Shown: positions 43,684 through 54,214, counted from the first letter of the stretch. The stretch: 64,000 nucleotides of DNA from Malaya genurostris (GCF_030247185.1 NC_080571.1:34646753-34710752), one strand, 5' to 3'. Notes: a model not told the origin generated them from the letters alone. Translations and numbers: made by a program.

Positions 43684-44275
43684 AGAATAAAACTTAAATG
43701 GTGTTTGTCTTTCTCGTACCCGAGCCGACGGTTTTGATGTAGTAAGCAACATTTCATTTCTGCGTTACCTACTGGAGAGGTATAAAAGGTTAACACTTGA
43801 TATATTTCGTTCATTCTTATCTGTGCAGTTGACTGAACCGGAAGTGAAGCAAGTGTATCATTTCGGTTGGTTGAGGTCCACAGCTCAGTTTTAGTTCGAG
43901 TATCGAGAATTCAGTTTCTGAATAAAATTTCAGAATTTAGTTCCAGATACAGAATCAAGCATTCAGTTCTGCCGCGTGACTGTTTTTTGTGCATCGTTCG
44001 CTGTGTGAGTTTCACTTCAAACAAGAGCGATCGCGTCATCTAGCTGCTGGTCGTTTGCATTTGAGAAAAAACACAACGAAAAGTGAACAAATATGGGGAA
44101 CTACAAAACCAGCCCTTCAAAGAGCTCTAAACGTTATCTAAAAAACTTTTAGAATTACTTATCTGTTGAAATATGCAAATTGGAAGTGAAAATAATTGGT
44201 TTAGTGAGTGTTGACAGATTCGAATTAGAAAATTTTCGCTTACTTTTCTCGGCGTTTTTTGACGTAAATACGTCT

Positions 44276-44485
44276 CACTTCACTATGGAGCACCTTTTAA
44301 GAGTTTATCATATGGTTGACTGGTAAATTTTTGATCGTGAATATCTTTTGTTCCATATAACATAATTTTCTCTCCAAGTCATTGAAGATACGATCAGCAA
44401 TGTGTGATAGTATTTTCAGTAGCATGAGGTAACCACAAATAACTCTAATTCGAATTGCATTTTCCTAAATATTTCATAAGTGAAT
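44276..44485. repeat. Dispersed repeat, 'CACTATGG...', copy 3
   Basis: TTCACTATGGAGCACCTTTT, TTGATCGTGAATATCTTTTG, GTGTGATAGTATTTTCAG and AAATATTTCATAAG. It lies about 815 bp downstream of copy 2 in direct orientation; the DNA between them also has related vocabulary, so the pair may be a tandem duplication. Confidence 0.7.
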
Positions 44486-44559
44486 AAGCTAATAAATTGA
44501 CACTTCATTCATTCTAGCCTGCGTAGTTGACAGTTCTAGAGCTCAGTACTGGATTTCAG

Positions 44560-45450
44560 ATTATGAATCCAAGACCAGATTTTCTTGTTCAGTTCCACAA
44601 TCAAGATCTTAACATCAGTTCCTCGTAGAGAATCCATGGCCAGAATCGAGTTCCAGAATTCTGAAACTGTAGCTGAAACCGAATTTTAGAACTTGATTCT
44701 GCGCCTGTATTCTGGAACTGCGATCATAGTCTCGATTCTAGACCTGGGCTCTCGATCTAAATTTCAGAAATGAATTCTGGACTTAGATCTGAATTTTGAA
44801 ACTGACTTCTGGAACTGAAGATGCATTTCAGATCAGAATTCCGTTTCAAAATTTCTATCCGGAATTCAGTTTCAAAGTTTTTGTCCGGAGTTCAGAATTC
44901 AAGTAGTTACAGAATCCTGAAACTGAGTTCTGTACCTGAGGTTCTGGAACTTCAGACCGAAATCTAGGATTATAATTCAGATTCAAAATTCAATTGTAGT
45001 TCCAGAATTTAGTTCAAAAATACAGTGCAGTATTAGAATTTGGTACAAGAATTTAGTTTTACAATCTAGAAGGATAAATGAAATCAGGAAATAGAATCTG
45101 CAGATTTTTGAACTAAATTAATTTGAATTTCGAAGCTGAGTTCGGGATCCGAATTTTAAAACTGAATCCTGAACCGGAATTCTGTAGCTAACACTCAGCT
45201 GTAGAATCTAGGTCCAAAGTACATTACTAGGATTCAGGTTAAGAATTCAGTTCCGAGCCAGAATCCTGGTCTCGAATTTAGTTTAACAACACAGATTCAG
45301 TAATCAGTTCAGCAATCCAGACTTAAGTTGTAGAACTCAGCTTCAGAGTTCAGTTCCAGAGAATTCAGATTCAAAATTCAGTTCTAGCTGTCGGCTCAAA
45401 ATTTAGTTCCAGGAATCCAGATCCAAAATTCAGATCCTTCAGTATCAAAG
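44560..45450. repeat. Cryptic simple sequence, GAATTCAGTTC-like, about 0.9 kb
   Basis: Dozens of scrambled variants of GAATTCAGTTCCAGA and its complement (CTGAATTCTGGAACTGA) fill the stretch without fixed period or orientation. Smaller patches of the same vocabulary are at 28545-28665, 30720-30910 and 43905-43980. It looks like a decayed, repeatedly rearranged minisatellite. No open frame of note. Confidence 0.8.
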
Positions 45451-45480
45451 AAACTGAACCATTCATTTTACTCGTATTTA

Positions 45481-45635
45481 CGTCATCCGGTTATGTCTCT
45501 GACATTACCCACCCGTCTTTTTTTGCTCTCGTGTATTTCGCCTTACACACCTTCGATATTCGGAAGTGTGGAAAAACGCGTAAGTTTTTTTCGTGACCAT
45601 GTCATCCTGTTATGTCTCTGACATTAACCACTCGC
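45481..45635 (+). repeat. Direct duplication of a 30-bp segment at ~119-bp spacing
   Basis: GTCATCCGGTTATGTCTCTG plus ACATTACCCA (from 45482) recurs as GTCATCCTGTTATGTCTCTG plus ACATTAACCA (from 45601). The intervening DNA is not obviously repeated. Confidence 0.75.
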
Positions 45636-45763
45636 ATGTTTGTCTTCTTGTCTTCTTGCAAGTACTAGTTCCAAGTACTGGATCACACCAAAGTGCTAGA
45701 GCAGAGATCTCAAATTCTCTGGGGTGGACGCACCTAAGTGGCACTGAGAAGTGCGCTTTCCAT

Positions 45764-45972
45764 GTCCCGGGTTGGCGGTTCAATGCATAGGGTACTTGTC
45801 TTACAAACCAGTTGTCTTATGTTCGAGTTTCGACCTGGAAGGATGCGTAGTGTCAGTAGAAGCGTAGCACCAGCCATGCAATGGTTCTGTACACTCTGAA
45901 TCGGCTGCGAAGTCTGTTGAAACAGAAGGTCAAATTCCACTACAGGAATGTAATACCAAGGTTTTGGCTGTT
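45764..45972 (+). repeat. tRNA-derived SINE (Feilai-like), complete, 15-bp target duplication
   Basis: The perfect duplication AAGTGCGCTTTCCAT flanks it at 45749-45763 and 45973-45987. The 209-bp element begins with a tRNA-like head (A-box about TGGCGGTTCAATGCATAGGG, B-box GTTCGAGTTTCGAC). Its body reads CATGCAATGGTTCTGTACAC and GAATCGGCTGCGAAGTCTGT, and its 3' end GTAATACCAAGGTTTTGGCT. The internal Pol III boxes are its promoter. The perfect duplication implies a fairly recent LINE-mediated insertion. Confidence 0.93.
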
Positions 45973-45987
45973 AAGTGCGCTTTCCAT

Positions 45988-47116
45988 TTTGTGCGTTATT
46001 CGACGGTTACATCCCCAGGAAAGACATGATACTTACACGCTGGTGTATCGCTCGAGTGAAATGGCATTCGACTGTTTACAATTATACTTTTCGCTCGAAA
46101 ATTACCTGGATTGTGTAAATGAAACTCACAAATTTAAAATTTATTTCAAAATTATTAATATTATATTTTACACATATGCCAACGCTTAATTCAATCTTCC
46201 ATACGTCGATTTAAAACGCTTATCACGAAGGAACAATTTCGGGAACAGAAAAAAGGCGCACGGCATCAGATCTGGCAAATATGATGCCTGAGAGATGACA
46301 AAAAAATATTACAATTTCTATCGCTTGCAGTCAATACCGAGAGATTTAAAATTTGAATTTTACTAATAACATTAAAATTTGCTGACAAAATATAAAGCTT
46401 GAATTATTTCAACAGGTTTGTTCAACAGGATTGCAATTTAAGTCAACTTCAGTTTAACAAAAAAAAAAAATTAATAACTTTTTCAAAGAGATCCGAAGAA
46501 ATTCGTTTGTAATTCAGAAATTTTGTGAATTTCTACTGCGAAGTTAAAGTTTGTCAAACATTTTTTTGTTCAAGATGACACAAGATCGCGACGTGTCTAG
46601 ACTAGGACATTTGGCAATGAGAAAAAAAAATTTGATTTCGGAAATTTCATGTAGAAAATTCAACTCAAACTGTTATGTACTGACGAATCGAAGGCGAAAC
46701 CTAAAGTATATAAATCGATTATGTGCCCCATGCACAAATGGGTCATCCCCTAAGTGAATTCTTTAGATATTTTGCCCAATACAAAAATATAATTCTTTTT
46801 AGAGTTTAGGTTTTTTAACAAAATTCTTGAGATTTTCATTTAAACCGAGCTTTAAGTTTTTTTTTTTGGTAAATTGTGGTCAAAATCGATTTGTAACTAA
46901 AATAATAAAAAAATATGCCATAACTTTTGAACCTTTTGACTAGATACATCGCTTGGCAAAATTTTTCCTATAATATAAATTCTCTGTATTTGTACCAAAT
47001 TTCTTGAGATTCTTTGAACGGATACGTAATTTTTTTCATCAATACATTGTTTCTGTTGAAGATTCCAATATTTTGAATCAGAAAAATGTACATGGCTTCG
47101 CTTTAGGTTTTGATTT
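45988..47116. other. No gene seen; degenerate hammerhead-like motif at 46680-46700
   Basis: AT-rich DNA. CTGACGA at 46680-46686 followed by ATCGAAGGC and GAAAC repeats the pattern of the two hammerhead candidates, but the stem II pairing is broken. AAACTGTTATGTA just upstream shows it derives from the same repeat family. Confidence 0.5.
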
Positions 47117-47121
47117 ATATA

Positions 47122-47529
47122 TGTTACGGACAATCTGTAACGACGATACCCCTCGGAGCTAATACCAAAATATTGAGCCAACGTGATGACAAATGAACGT
47201 CAGTCGATCGGGAAACGAAACGAACAGTAGTAGCCATGTTAGATACGTATGTGAATTGGAAGTGAGTTTCATCAAGTAAGAGATTTATTGAATTATTGAA
47301 ATATTATTAATTTAAGTCTGAAATTCATTTATAAAAATATAGATTAGGCTTTCTTTGATCAAGAAGATCATTTTGTTACGCGACAGATATTATAGTAGGA
47401 GACTAAAATGTGAGTAAGAAATTTCTTAAGTAGCTGTAAAATTGTTAAGAAAATATAATTTCAGCTTTGAGCTATAACATCTATACAAATAGGGTTTTGC
47501 TACAAGAACTCCGAATACCGTCGCTAACA
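47122..47529 (+). repeat. 5' LTR of BEL/Pao element
   Basis: 408 bp, starting TGTTACGGACAATC and ending CCGTCGCTAACA. The first 20 bp contain the inverted pair GTTAC/GTAAC. A TATA-like TATAAAAATATAG lies at about 47330-47342, a reasonable promoter position for U3. It reads the same as the 3' LTR base for base by eye. Confidence 0.97.
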
Positions 47530-47557
47530 AAAACTCAAAGATTTTACGTTCGACATC

Positions 47558-50500
47558 ATGCACAAGTCGATTATTCGCCAGACTCGTTCTATGACTAAAG
47601 CAGCACGTGAGGCACCTAACCTTCAACCTCAGACTACCTCCGATAATGCAGCATCGTCATTCGATATATCTACCATCGAGACCGAGCGAGGCAATAGAAA
47701 CGATTGCGCAGGATGCGAAAGGCCAAATGATGCAGAGTTGTATATGATTAGTTGCACGAAATGCGAGTTATATTATCATTTTTCTTGTGCGAACGTTACT
47801 ACTGCAACCGCACACAAAAAGCCTTTTATGTGTCGAACTTGTACGCCCTTAAAACCTAAATCCGTTCATTCTGGTGGATCGCATGTGAGCAGTACCCGTT
47901 CAATACGAATCGCCCTTGAATTGCAACAAATGGACGAAGAACACCAGCTACAAGATGAAATCGCACAGGAAAGAATGAAACTCGAACAATTGGAAAGGAA
48001 AAGGTTGTATCTTTCTAAAAAGTACGAACTTCTCCATCAGCAGGATGATATCGATGAGAAACTGAGTGTCCGAAGCAGTAACAGCCAACAAACACCCAAC
48101 ATGGTTGAGAACTGGGTCAAGTCGCAAATACAGACTGAGAGTGCCAGTCTAGGCATCCATATAGGTATGGCCGAACGCGCTGATCATGTCCAACCCTTGA
48201 GTGAAAATACGGTCGAGCTAGTGAGCACAAATTTTACATCTACTCCCATAGCAAAAGCTAAAATATCATCTATTGTTTCTGAGCAAACGAATCAGGAACC
48301 AGTGATAAATTCAACTCCTATACAGACAATATCAACGTCTGAAGCCACAATAAATGAGATTGCCTCTATTGCGACCGTTGTAGAGAACTCCAGTAGTTTC
48401 AAAGGCTCTGTTGTTTCACCTGTTTGTGTCGATTCTATTCTCAACATGATGAAGATATCGTTACCAAAGATTGATAACAGCAAACCGAAAATTCATAAAG
48501 TATCTGCATCAGCGTTCGATGAATGGCGAAGTAAATTGAAGCGGGGCGAGCTGGAGGTCATTCCGCACGAAGAAAAGGAGAGTAAGAAGCGGGAACTAAA
48601 CCATCTGGCACTTGTGAAGCAACTCGAAGATCAACACGGTAAGGAGAGACAATTACAACATCAACGCGAAGAGCAGCTAAATCGTCAACTGCAGCAACAA
48701 CAACGCGAGCAGGCGAAGCGGAATAGTGAATGGCAACGCAAACTTCAGCTGCAGCACGAAATCCAAGAAAAGCAGATGAATGAACTAGAGCGTTTATGGA
48801 AGTTGGAGCAGCAGATAGCCAACCGATCTGGCACGACACGGTGTATGAATAAAAATTTAGAAACGCAATCTCGTGCAGAGAATCAATTAGCAGATTACGA
48901 CAATAATAAAACAAAATTTACAATTTCTTTTGATCGGCATTCGGTAAGTCCATCTGGAGCCAATCAGTTAAGCGATGAGATGAATGATAACCCCTCACAG
49001 TACCACGATTTACATTCCTCTACCACCGTTGAAAGTCCGGTAGGAGGTCGTACCCGATTTTCATCCTCTTTGAATTCACCATTAGTTGCTTCTTCGGCAG
49101 TGCCGAAATTTGAAAATGTTCATCCATCCGAAGCGTGTCCCCCCGCTGTGATTCTACCGTCGTTAGGTCCCACTTCTCAACAAATAGCATCCCGACACGT
49201 CGTGTGCAAGGAATTACCAATATTTGCAGGTGACCCGGCTGATTGGCCACTTTTTATAAGCAGCTACAACCACTCGACATTAACGTGCGGTTATTCCGAC
49301 TTCGAAAACCTACTGCGACTGCAGCGATCGCTTAAAGGAAGTGCCAAGGAAGCAGTAAGCAGCCTATTACTTCATCCATCCACTGTGCCACAAGTATTGT
49401 CGTCATTGAAGTTGTTGTACGGACGACCGGAACAAATAATTCATACGATGATCGCCAAAGTTAGAGCGGCCCCCTCCCCTAAAGCAGATAAGTTAGATTC
49501 ATTGGTGACTTTTGGTATGGTGGTTCAAAATCTTTGTGGGCACTTAAAAGCAGTAGGAATGGAGAAGCATTTAGCAAACCCTATCCTACTACACGAACTT
49601 GTGGATAAACTTCCAGCAAACGTAAAATTCAATTGGGCGCTCTATCAGCAACAATTTACAGAAGTTGACCTTAGTGTGTTCGGTGACTATATGGCGCAAA
49701 TTGCATCTGCCACCAGTGGTGTAACAATGTTTGCAACACCTAGTTCAAAGGTATCAAAAGAAGACCCCCGAAATAAGCTGAAAGAAAAGGGTTTCGTGAA
49801 CACGCACTTAACCGTAGATCGAGAAACTTCCAAGAAACAGGATAAGAATAAAAAGAAGAACGTTGATCAATTTAGCAATAATATCAAACCATGTTCGATA
49901 TGCTCCGTCGATAATCATATAGCCGGTGATTGTCCTAAGTTCAACAGCCTAGGGCTAGACGATCGCTGGAATATTGTGAAGGAGAAAAAATTGTGTAGGC
50001 GTTGTTTGATTCCACACACTCGTTGGCCTTGTAAGAGCGAACCTTGCGGAGTGAAGGGATGCCAGAAGAGACATCATCGTTTACTTCATTATGAACTTCC
50101 TCAAATGAATCCAACAACAAACGAGTCTACACCAAATGTTGTGTTCAATTTGCATCGTCAACATGCCACCTCGGTGCTATTTCGAATAGTTCCAGTCGTC
50201 TTATACGGTAAAAATGGAAAAGTGGATACGTTCGCCTTTCTCGACGATGGGTCGTCGGTGACGCTTATAGAAAGTACGATAGCAATGGCCCTGGGGTTGG
50301 AAGGAAAGAAAACGTCTCTCTGTATTCACTGGACGACGGGTGTTACAAAAAATATCGCGGAATCTCTGGAAGTAGGTCTAGAAATCTCTGGTATTAATCG
50401 TTCGCAACGTTTTATGGCTTCAAACGTATTCACAGTGGATGGACTTGGATTGCCAAAGCAAACGATGAATATCACGGAAATGATAAACAAATACGATCAT

Positions 50501-53500
50501 CTGAGAAAGCTTCCAATCCAGAGCTTCCAATCGGCAGTACCTGGGATACTAATTGGTTTAAGCAACGTTCATTTACTAGCAACATTGAAGCTGAGAGAAG
50601 GACGGGTAGGAGAACCAATTGCTACAAAAACGCGCCTTGGTTGGGCCGTTTACGGTAACATGAAAGAGAGACTACTTTCACTTCCACACAGGCAGTTACA
50701 TATATCTGAAAGCTCAACTGAAAATGATCTCCATGAGTATGTTAAAACCTTTTTCGCGGTGGAAAGTCTTGGCGTTGTCACTTCACCTAGTAAGGAAAGC
50801 ATTGACGAACAACGAGCAAACTCTATTCTTTTCGAAACCACCAGACGACTAGAGAATGGAAGGTTTGAAACCGGACTACTCTGGAAACAAGACTATGTTG
50901 AATTTCCGGATAGCAGGCCAATGGCAGAAAGAAGGATGAGATGTTTAGAAAAACGCTTAGCGCGAAACCCGCTGCTATATGAGCAAGTTCGGAAACAAAT
51001 CGTCGATTTTCAGACAAAGGGATACGCGCACAAAGCGACTGCGGAAGAGCTCGATAGATTTGATCCTCGCAGAACTTGGTACTTACCACTCGGTGTGGTC
51101 ATAAATCCAAAAAAACCAAATAAAATACGGCTTATATGGGACGCTGCGGCTAAGGTCGACGGCATATCTTTGAATACCATGCTGCTGAAAGGACCTGATT
51201 TGTTAACACCATTGTTGTCTGTTCTGTTCCAGTTTAGAGAGAGACAAGTGGCAATTTGTGGGGACATCGAAGCCATGTTCCATCAAGTAATGATAAGAGA
51301 AGCCGATCGCAGTGCACAATTGTTTTACTGGAGAGATTCACCGGAGAAACCTCTTGATACGATGGTAACTGATGTTGCTATCTTTGGCGCGACATGTTCC
51401 CCTGTTCATTCGCAATACGTTAAAAATCTCAACGCAACCATATTCGAAGCAGATCATCCCAAGGTAGCTAATGCAATCCGTAATAAACATTATGTCGATG
51501 ACTACCTTGATAGCGTCGATACGGTAAACGAAGCGGTTGAAATGGCCCTAGGAGTAGCAGAAGTCCACGCGAAAGCCGGATTCCACATTCGGAACTGGAT
51601 TTCGAATGAACGATCGGTGTTAAACAGAATTGGAGCTGTTAAACCTACGACTGTGAAAAATTTCGTTGTGGAAAAAGAAAATGGAATGGAACGATTGCTT
51701 GGAATGGTGTGGTTGCCGGAAGAGGACGTGTTCTCATTCTCTTTAACCCTTCGCGAGGACCACATGCCGCTGTTGGCGGGAGAAATAGTCCCGACTAAGA
51801 GACAATTATTGAGCGTGGTTATGAGTATATACGATCCAAACGGATTAGTCGCTGCGTTTGTCATCCACGGAAAGATATTAATTCAGGATGTGTGGCGATC
51901 AGGTATTGACTGGAACGACTCGATACCCGTCGAGCTCTTATGTCGCTGGAAACGGTGGGTTGCAGTTTTACAGAAGATAGAGAGCGTCAAGGTCCCACGC
52001 TGTTATTTCAAGAATTATCATCCGGAAAATTTGAAAAACTTAGAGCTTCATATCTTCGTTGACGCTAGTGAAAAAGCGTACTCTGCTGTGTCTTATTTTC
52101 GTATCGTTGAACAGGAACACGTTCGGTGTGCACTGGTAGCATGCAAAACGAAAGTCGCTCCATTACAACCACTTTCTATTCCACGTCTCGAGCTTCAGGC
52201 AGCTGTCATTGGATCTCGTTTGCGTGAAACTATCACTAAAGGCCACTCTCTCCCAATTTGGCGAGTCGTATTTTGGACAGATTCTAAAACGACCCTCCAA
52301 TGGATTAGATCAAAGGACCTTCGCCGGTATCGACCCTATGTTGCTTTCCGTGTAAACGAAATTCTAACATTGTCAAAGGCAGTAGAATGGAGATATTGCC
52401 CATCGCGCTTAAACGTTGCAGACGAAGCTACGAAATGGATTAAGAAAGGACCATCATTCGAACCGAACGCTCAGTTCTACATGTGCCATAAGTTTCTGTA
52501 CCACCATGAAGATAAATGGCCCCAAGATTGCATTGCAATTGTGGATCAAGCTGCCGAAGAGACACGGTCAGCGTTTGTGTTTGGTCACTTTATTATGAAA
52601 CCAGTGATACATCTAGAACGGTTTTCCAAATGGGAAAGGTTACTACGAGCCACTGCTTATGTTTATCGTTTTATATCTCGCACGTTGCACCGTGAGCAAC
52701 GACCGTGGCCAGAAAACTTAACACGTGCGGAATTGCAAACAGCGGAACAGGGTTTGTGGCGTAGGGCACAATCAGATGTTTATCCCGACGAGGTTGCTAC
52801 ATTCATAAAGAACTGCCAGCTACCAGTCGAAGATCGAAAGCCCATAGAAAATTCAAGCAGCATATTGAAACTCTGCCCGACACTTGACGAAAGCAAAGTT
52901 CTTAGAGCCAGGAGCCGAACAGAATCCGCAGAGTTTGCCACGTTCGATTCCAAATATCCAGTCATTCTACCTAGATACCATCGCGTGACGGAGTTACTTG
53001 TGAACTTCTATCATCGTCAGTTCCATCATGCAAATAACGAGACAGTGGTCAATGAAATAAGACAAAGATTCAACATTCCGAGATTACGAGTTTTAGTACG
53101 ATTAGCTTCAAAGAATTGTCAATGGTGCCGTGTATACAAAGCTGTTCCTGTTGCTCCTATGATGGCTCCTCTGCCCAAGGCTCGCTTATCTCCCTTTGTG
53201 CGCCCATTTACGTATACAGGCGTTGATATATTTGGGCCCTATTTGATTCGAATTGGACGCAGTACTGCGAAGCGCTGGGTAGCCCTTTTTACCTGCTTGA
53301 CCATACGGGCTGTACATTTGGAAATTGTTGCAACTCTTTCAACCGATTCTTGCAAGAAGGCAATTCGCAGGTTCATCGCACGCAGAGGTGCACCGCAAGA
53401 AATTTATTCGGACAAAGGAACGAATTTTCAGGGTGCTAGTAGAGAACTGTCACAGGAATCGATAAAAATTATGAACAACGAGCTTAGCAGCACCTTTACA

Positions 53501-54214
53501 GATGAACACACGCAATGGCGATTCAATCCCCCGGCAACTCCACATATGGGTGGCTGCTGGGAAAGGATGGTTAGATCAGTGAAGACTGCATTGGGTACGA
53601 TTCCGGTAGAACGCAAGTTAGATGAGGAGTCATTGAACACACTACTGGCTGAGGCTGAGCATATGGTGAATTCACGTCCTCTCACGTTCGTTCCGTTAGA
53701 CAGTGCAGATAGTGAGGCGTTGACTCCTAACCACTTTTTGATGTTGGGTTCACGCGGTGTGAAGCAGCAGGTGAAAGATCCAGTTGAGGAAAACACTGCG
53801 ATTAGATGTAGCTGGAACCGCATTCAGCATACGCTAGATGGATTCTGGCGCCGTTGGGTGAAGGAGTATCTACCCACAATTTCCAGAAGAACGAAGTGGT
53901 TCCAAGATGTGAGACCAATCAAAGAGGGTGACCTTGTATTGATAGTAGATGAAGGCATTCGTAATCGCTGGCTTCGAGGACTAGTGCTGAAGGCGTACCC
54001 TGGTAAGGATGGTAGAGTTCGTAGGGTGGATGTGCAAACTAAAAATGGTATCTTGCGTGAACGAGCAGTCGTTAAGCTAGCCCTGTTGGATGTAGTTGAT
54101 GACACCGTTGCAAGCCATCCGGCGACACGTGGGGGAGAATGTTACGGACAATCTGTAACGACGATACCCCTCGGAGCTAATACCAAAATATTGAGCCAAC
54201 GTGATGACAAATGA
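47558..54214 (+). CDS. BEL/Pao Gag-Pol polyprotein, 2,218 aa, intact
   Basis: Domains by approximate residue: a PHD-like C4HC3 finger (C50, C53, C66, C69, H74, C77, C92, C95); charged coiled-coil segments at 120-170 and 345-420; the Gag capsid-like region (DUF1759 type) at 548-700; a CCHC knuckle from 778 and further Cys/His to 850; aspartic protease with D-D-G-S-S near 895; reverse transcriptase 1170-1400 with Y-V-D-D at about 1312; RNase H 1495-1625 (F-V-D-A-S, L-E-L-Q-A, W-T-D-S, V-A-D-E-A-T-K); integrase H2C2 finger near 1820-1860 and core with G-V-D-I-F, S-D-K-G and G-G-C-W-E-R-M near 1887, 1951 and 2000; a C-terminal DUF5641-like domain to about 2185. The product would package RNA, reverse-transcribe it and integrate it. 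The only ATG before the domains is 28 bp after the 5' LTR. The frame ends 75 bp inside the 3' LTR. Confidence 0.97.
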   Translation: MHKSIIRQTRSMTKAAREAPNLQPQTTSDNAASSFDISTIETERGNRNDCAGCERPNDAELYMISCTKCELYYHFSCANVTTATAHKKPFMCRTCTPLKPKSVHSGGSHVSSTRSIRIALELQQMDEEHQLQDEIAQERMKLEQLERKRLYLSKKYELLHQQDDIDEKLSVRSSNSQQTPNMVENWVKSQIQTESASLGIHIGMAERADHVQPLSENTVELVSTNFTSTPIAKAKISSIVSEQTNQEPVINSTPIQTISTSEATINEIASIATVVENSSSFKGSVVSPVCVDSILNMMKISLPKIDNSKPKIHKVSASAFDEWRSKLKRGELEVIPHEEKESKKRELNHLALVKQLEDQHGKERQLQHQREEQLNRQLQQQQREQAKRNSEWQRKLQLQHEIQEKQMNELERLWKLEQQIANRSGTTRCMNKNLETQSRAENQLADYDNNKTKFTISFDRHSVSPSGANQLSDEMNDNPSQYHDLHSSTTVESPVGGRTRFSSSLNSPLVASSAVPKFENVHPSEACPPAVILPSLGPTSQQIASRHVVCKELPIFAGDPADWPLFISSYNHSTLTCGYSDFENLLRLQRSLKGSAKEAVSSLLLHPSTVPQVLSSLKLLYGRPEQIIHTMIAKVRAAPSPKADKLDSLVTFGMVVQNLCGHLKAVGMEKHLANPILLHELVDKLPANVKFNWALYQQQFTEVDLSVFGDYMAQIASATSGVTMFATPSSKVSKEDPRNKLKEKGFVNTHLTVDRETSKKQDKNKKKNVDQFSNNIKPCSICSVDNHIAGDCPKFNSLGLDDRWNIVKEKKLCRRCLIPHTRWPCKSEPCGVKGCQKRHHRLLHYELPQMNPTTNESTPNVVFNLHRQHATSVLFRIVPVVLYGKNGKVDTFAFLDDGSSVTLIESTIAMALGLEGKKTSLCIHWTTGVTKNIAESLEVGLEISGINRSQRFMASNVFTVDGLGLPKQTMNITEMINKYDHLRKLPIQSFQSAVPGILIGLSNVHLLATLKLREGRVGEPIATKTRLGWAVYGNMKERLLSLPHRQLHISESSTENDLHEYVKTFFAVESLGVVTSPSKESIDEQRANSILFETTRRLENGRFETGLLWKQDYVEFPDSRPMAERRMRCLEKRLARNPLLYEQVRKQIVDFQTKGYAHKATAEELDRFDPRRTWYLPLGVVINPKKPNKIRLIWDAAAKVDGISLNTMLLKGPDLLTPLLSVLFQFRERQVAICGDIEAMFHQVMIREADRSAQLFYWRDSPEKPLDTMVTDVAIFGATCSPVHSQYVKNLNATIFEADHPKVANAIRNKHYVDDYLDSVDTVNEAVEMALGVAEVHAKAGFHIRNWISNERSVLNRIGAVKPTTVKNFVVEKENGMERLLGMVWLPEEDVFSFSLTLREDHMPLLAGEIVPTKRQLLSVVMSIYDPNGLVAAFVIHGKILIQDVWRSGIDWNDSIPVELLCRWKRWVAVLQKIESVKVPRCYFKNYHPENLKNLELHIFVDASEKAYSAVSYFRIVEQEHVRCALVACKTKVAPLQPLSIPRLELQAAVIGSRLRETITKGHSLPIWRVVFWTDSKTTLQWIRSKDLRRYRPYVAFRVNEILTLSKAVEWRYCPSRLNVADEATKWIKKGPSFEPNAQFYMCHKFLYHHEDKWPQDCIAIVDQAAEETRSAFVFGHFIMKPVIHLERFSKWERLLRATAYVYRFISRTLHREQRPWPENLTRAELQTAEQGLWRRAQSDVYPDEVATFIKNCQLPVEDRKPIENSSSILKLCPTLDESKVLRARSRTESAEFATFDSKYPVILPRYHRVTELLVNFYHRQFHHANNETVVNEIRQRFNIPRLRVLVRLASKNCQWCRVYKAVPVAPMMAPLPKARLSPFVRPFTYTGVDIFGPYLIRIGRSTAKRWVALFTCLTIRAVHLEIVATLSTDSCKKAIRRFIARRGAPQEIYSDKGTNFQGASRELSQESIKIMNNELSSTFTDEHTQWRFNPPATPHMGGCWERMVRSVKTALGTIPVERKLDEESLNTLLAEAEHMVNSRPLTFVPLDSADSEALTPNHFLMLGSRGVKQQVKDPVEENTAIRCSWNRIQHTLDGFWRRWVKEYLPTISRRTKWFQDVRPIKEGDLVLIVDEGIRNRWLRGLVLKAYPGKDGRVRRVDVQTKNGILRERAVVKLALLDVVDDTVASHPATRGGECYGQSVTTIPLGANTKILSQRDDK
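54129..54139 (+). promoter_or_regulatory. Polypurine tract of the BEL/Pao element
   Basis: GTGGGGGAGAA lies directly before the 3' LTR (TGTTACGG at 54140). It fits the polypurine primer for plus-strand DNA synthesis. It lies within the gag-pol frame. Confidence 0.85.

Noticed and set aside
49020..54105. Antisense frames within the BEL/Pao element
   Set aside because: They are shadows of the intact gag-pol on the other strand.
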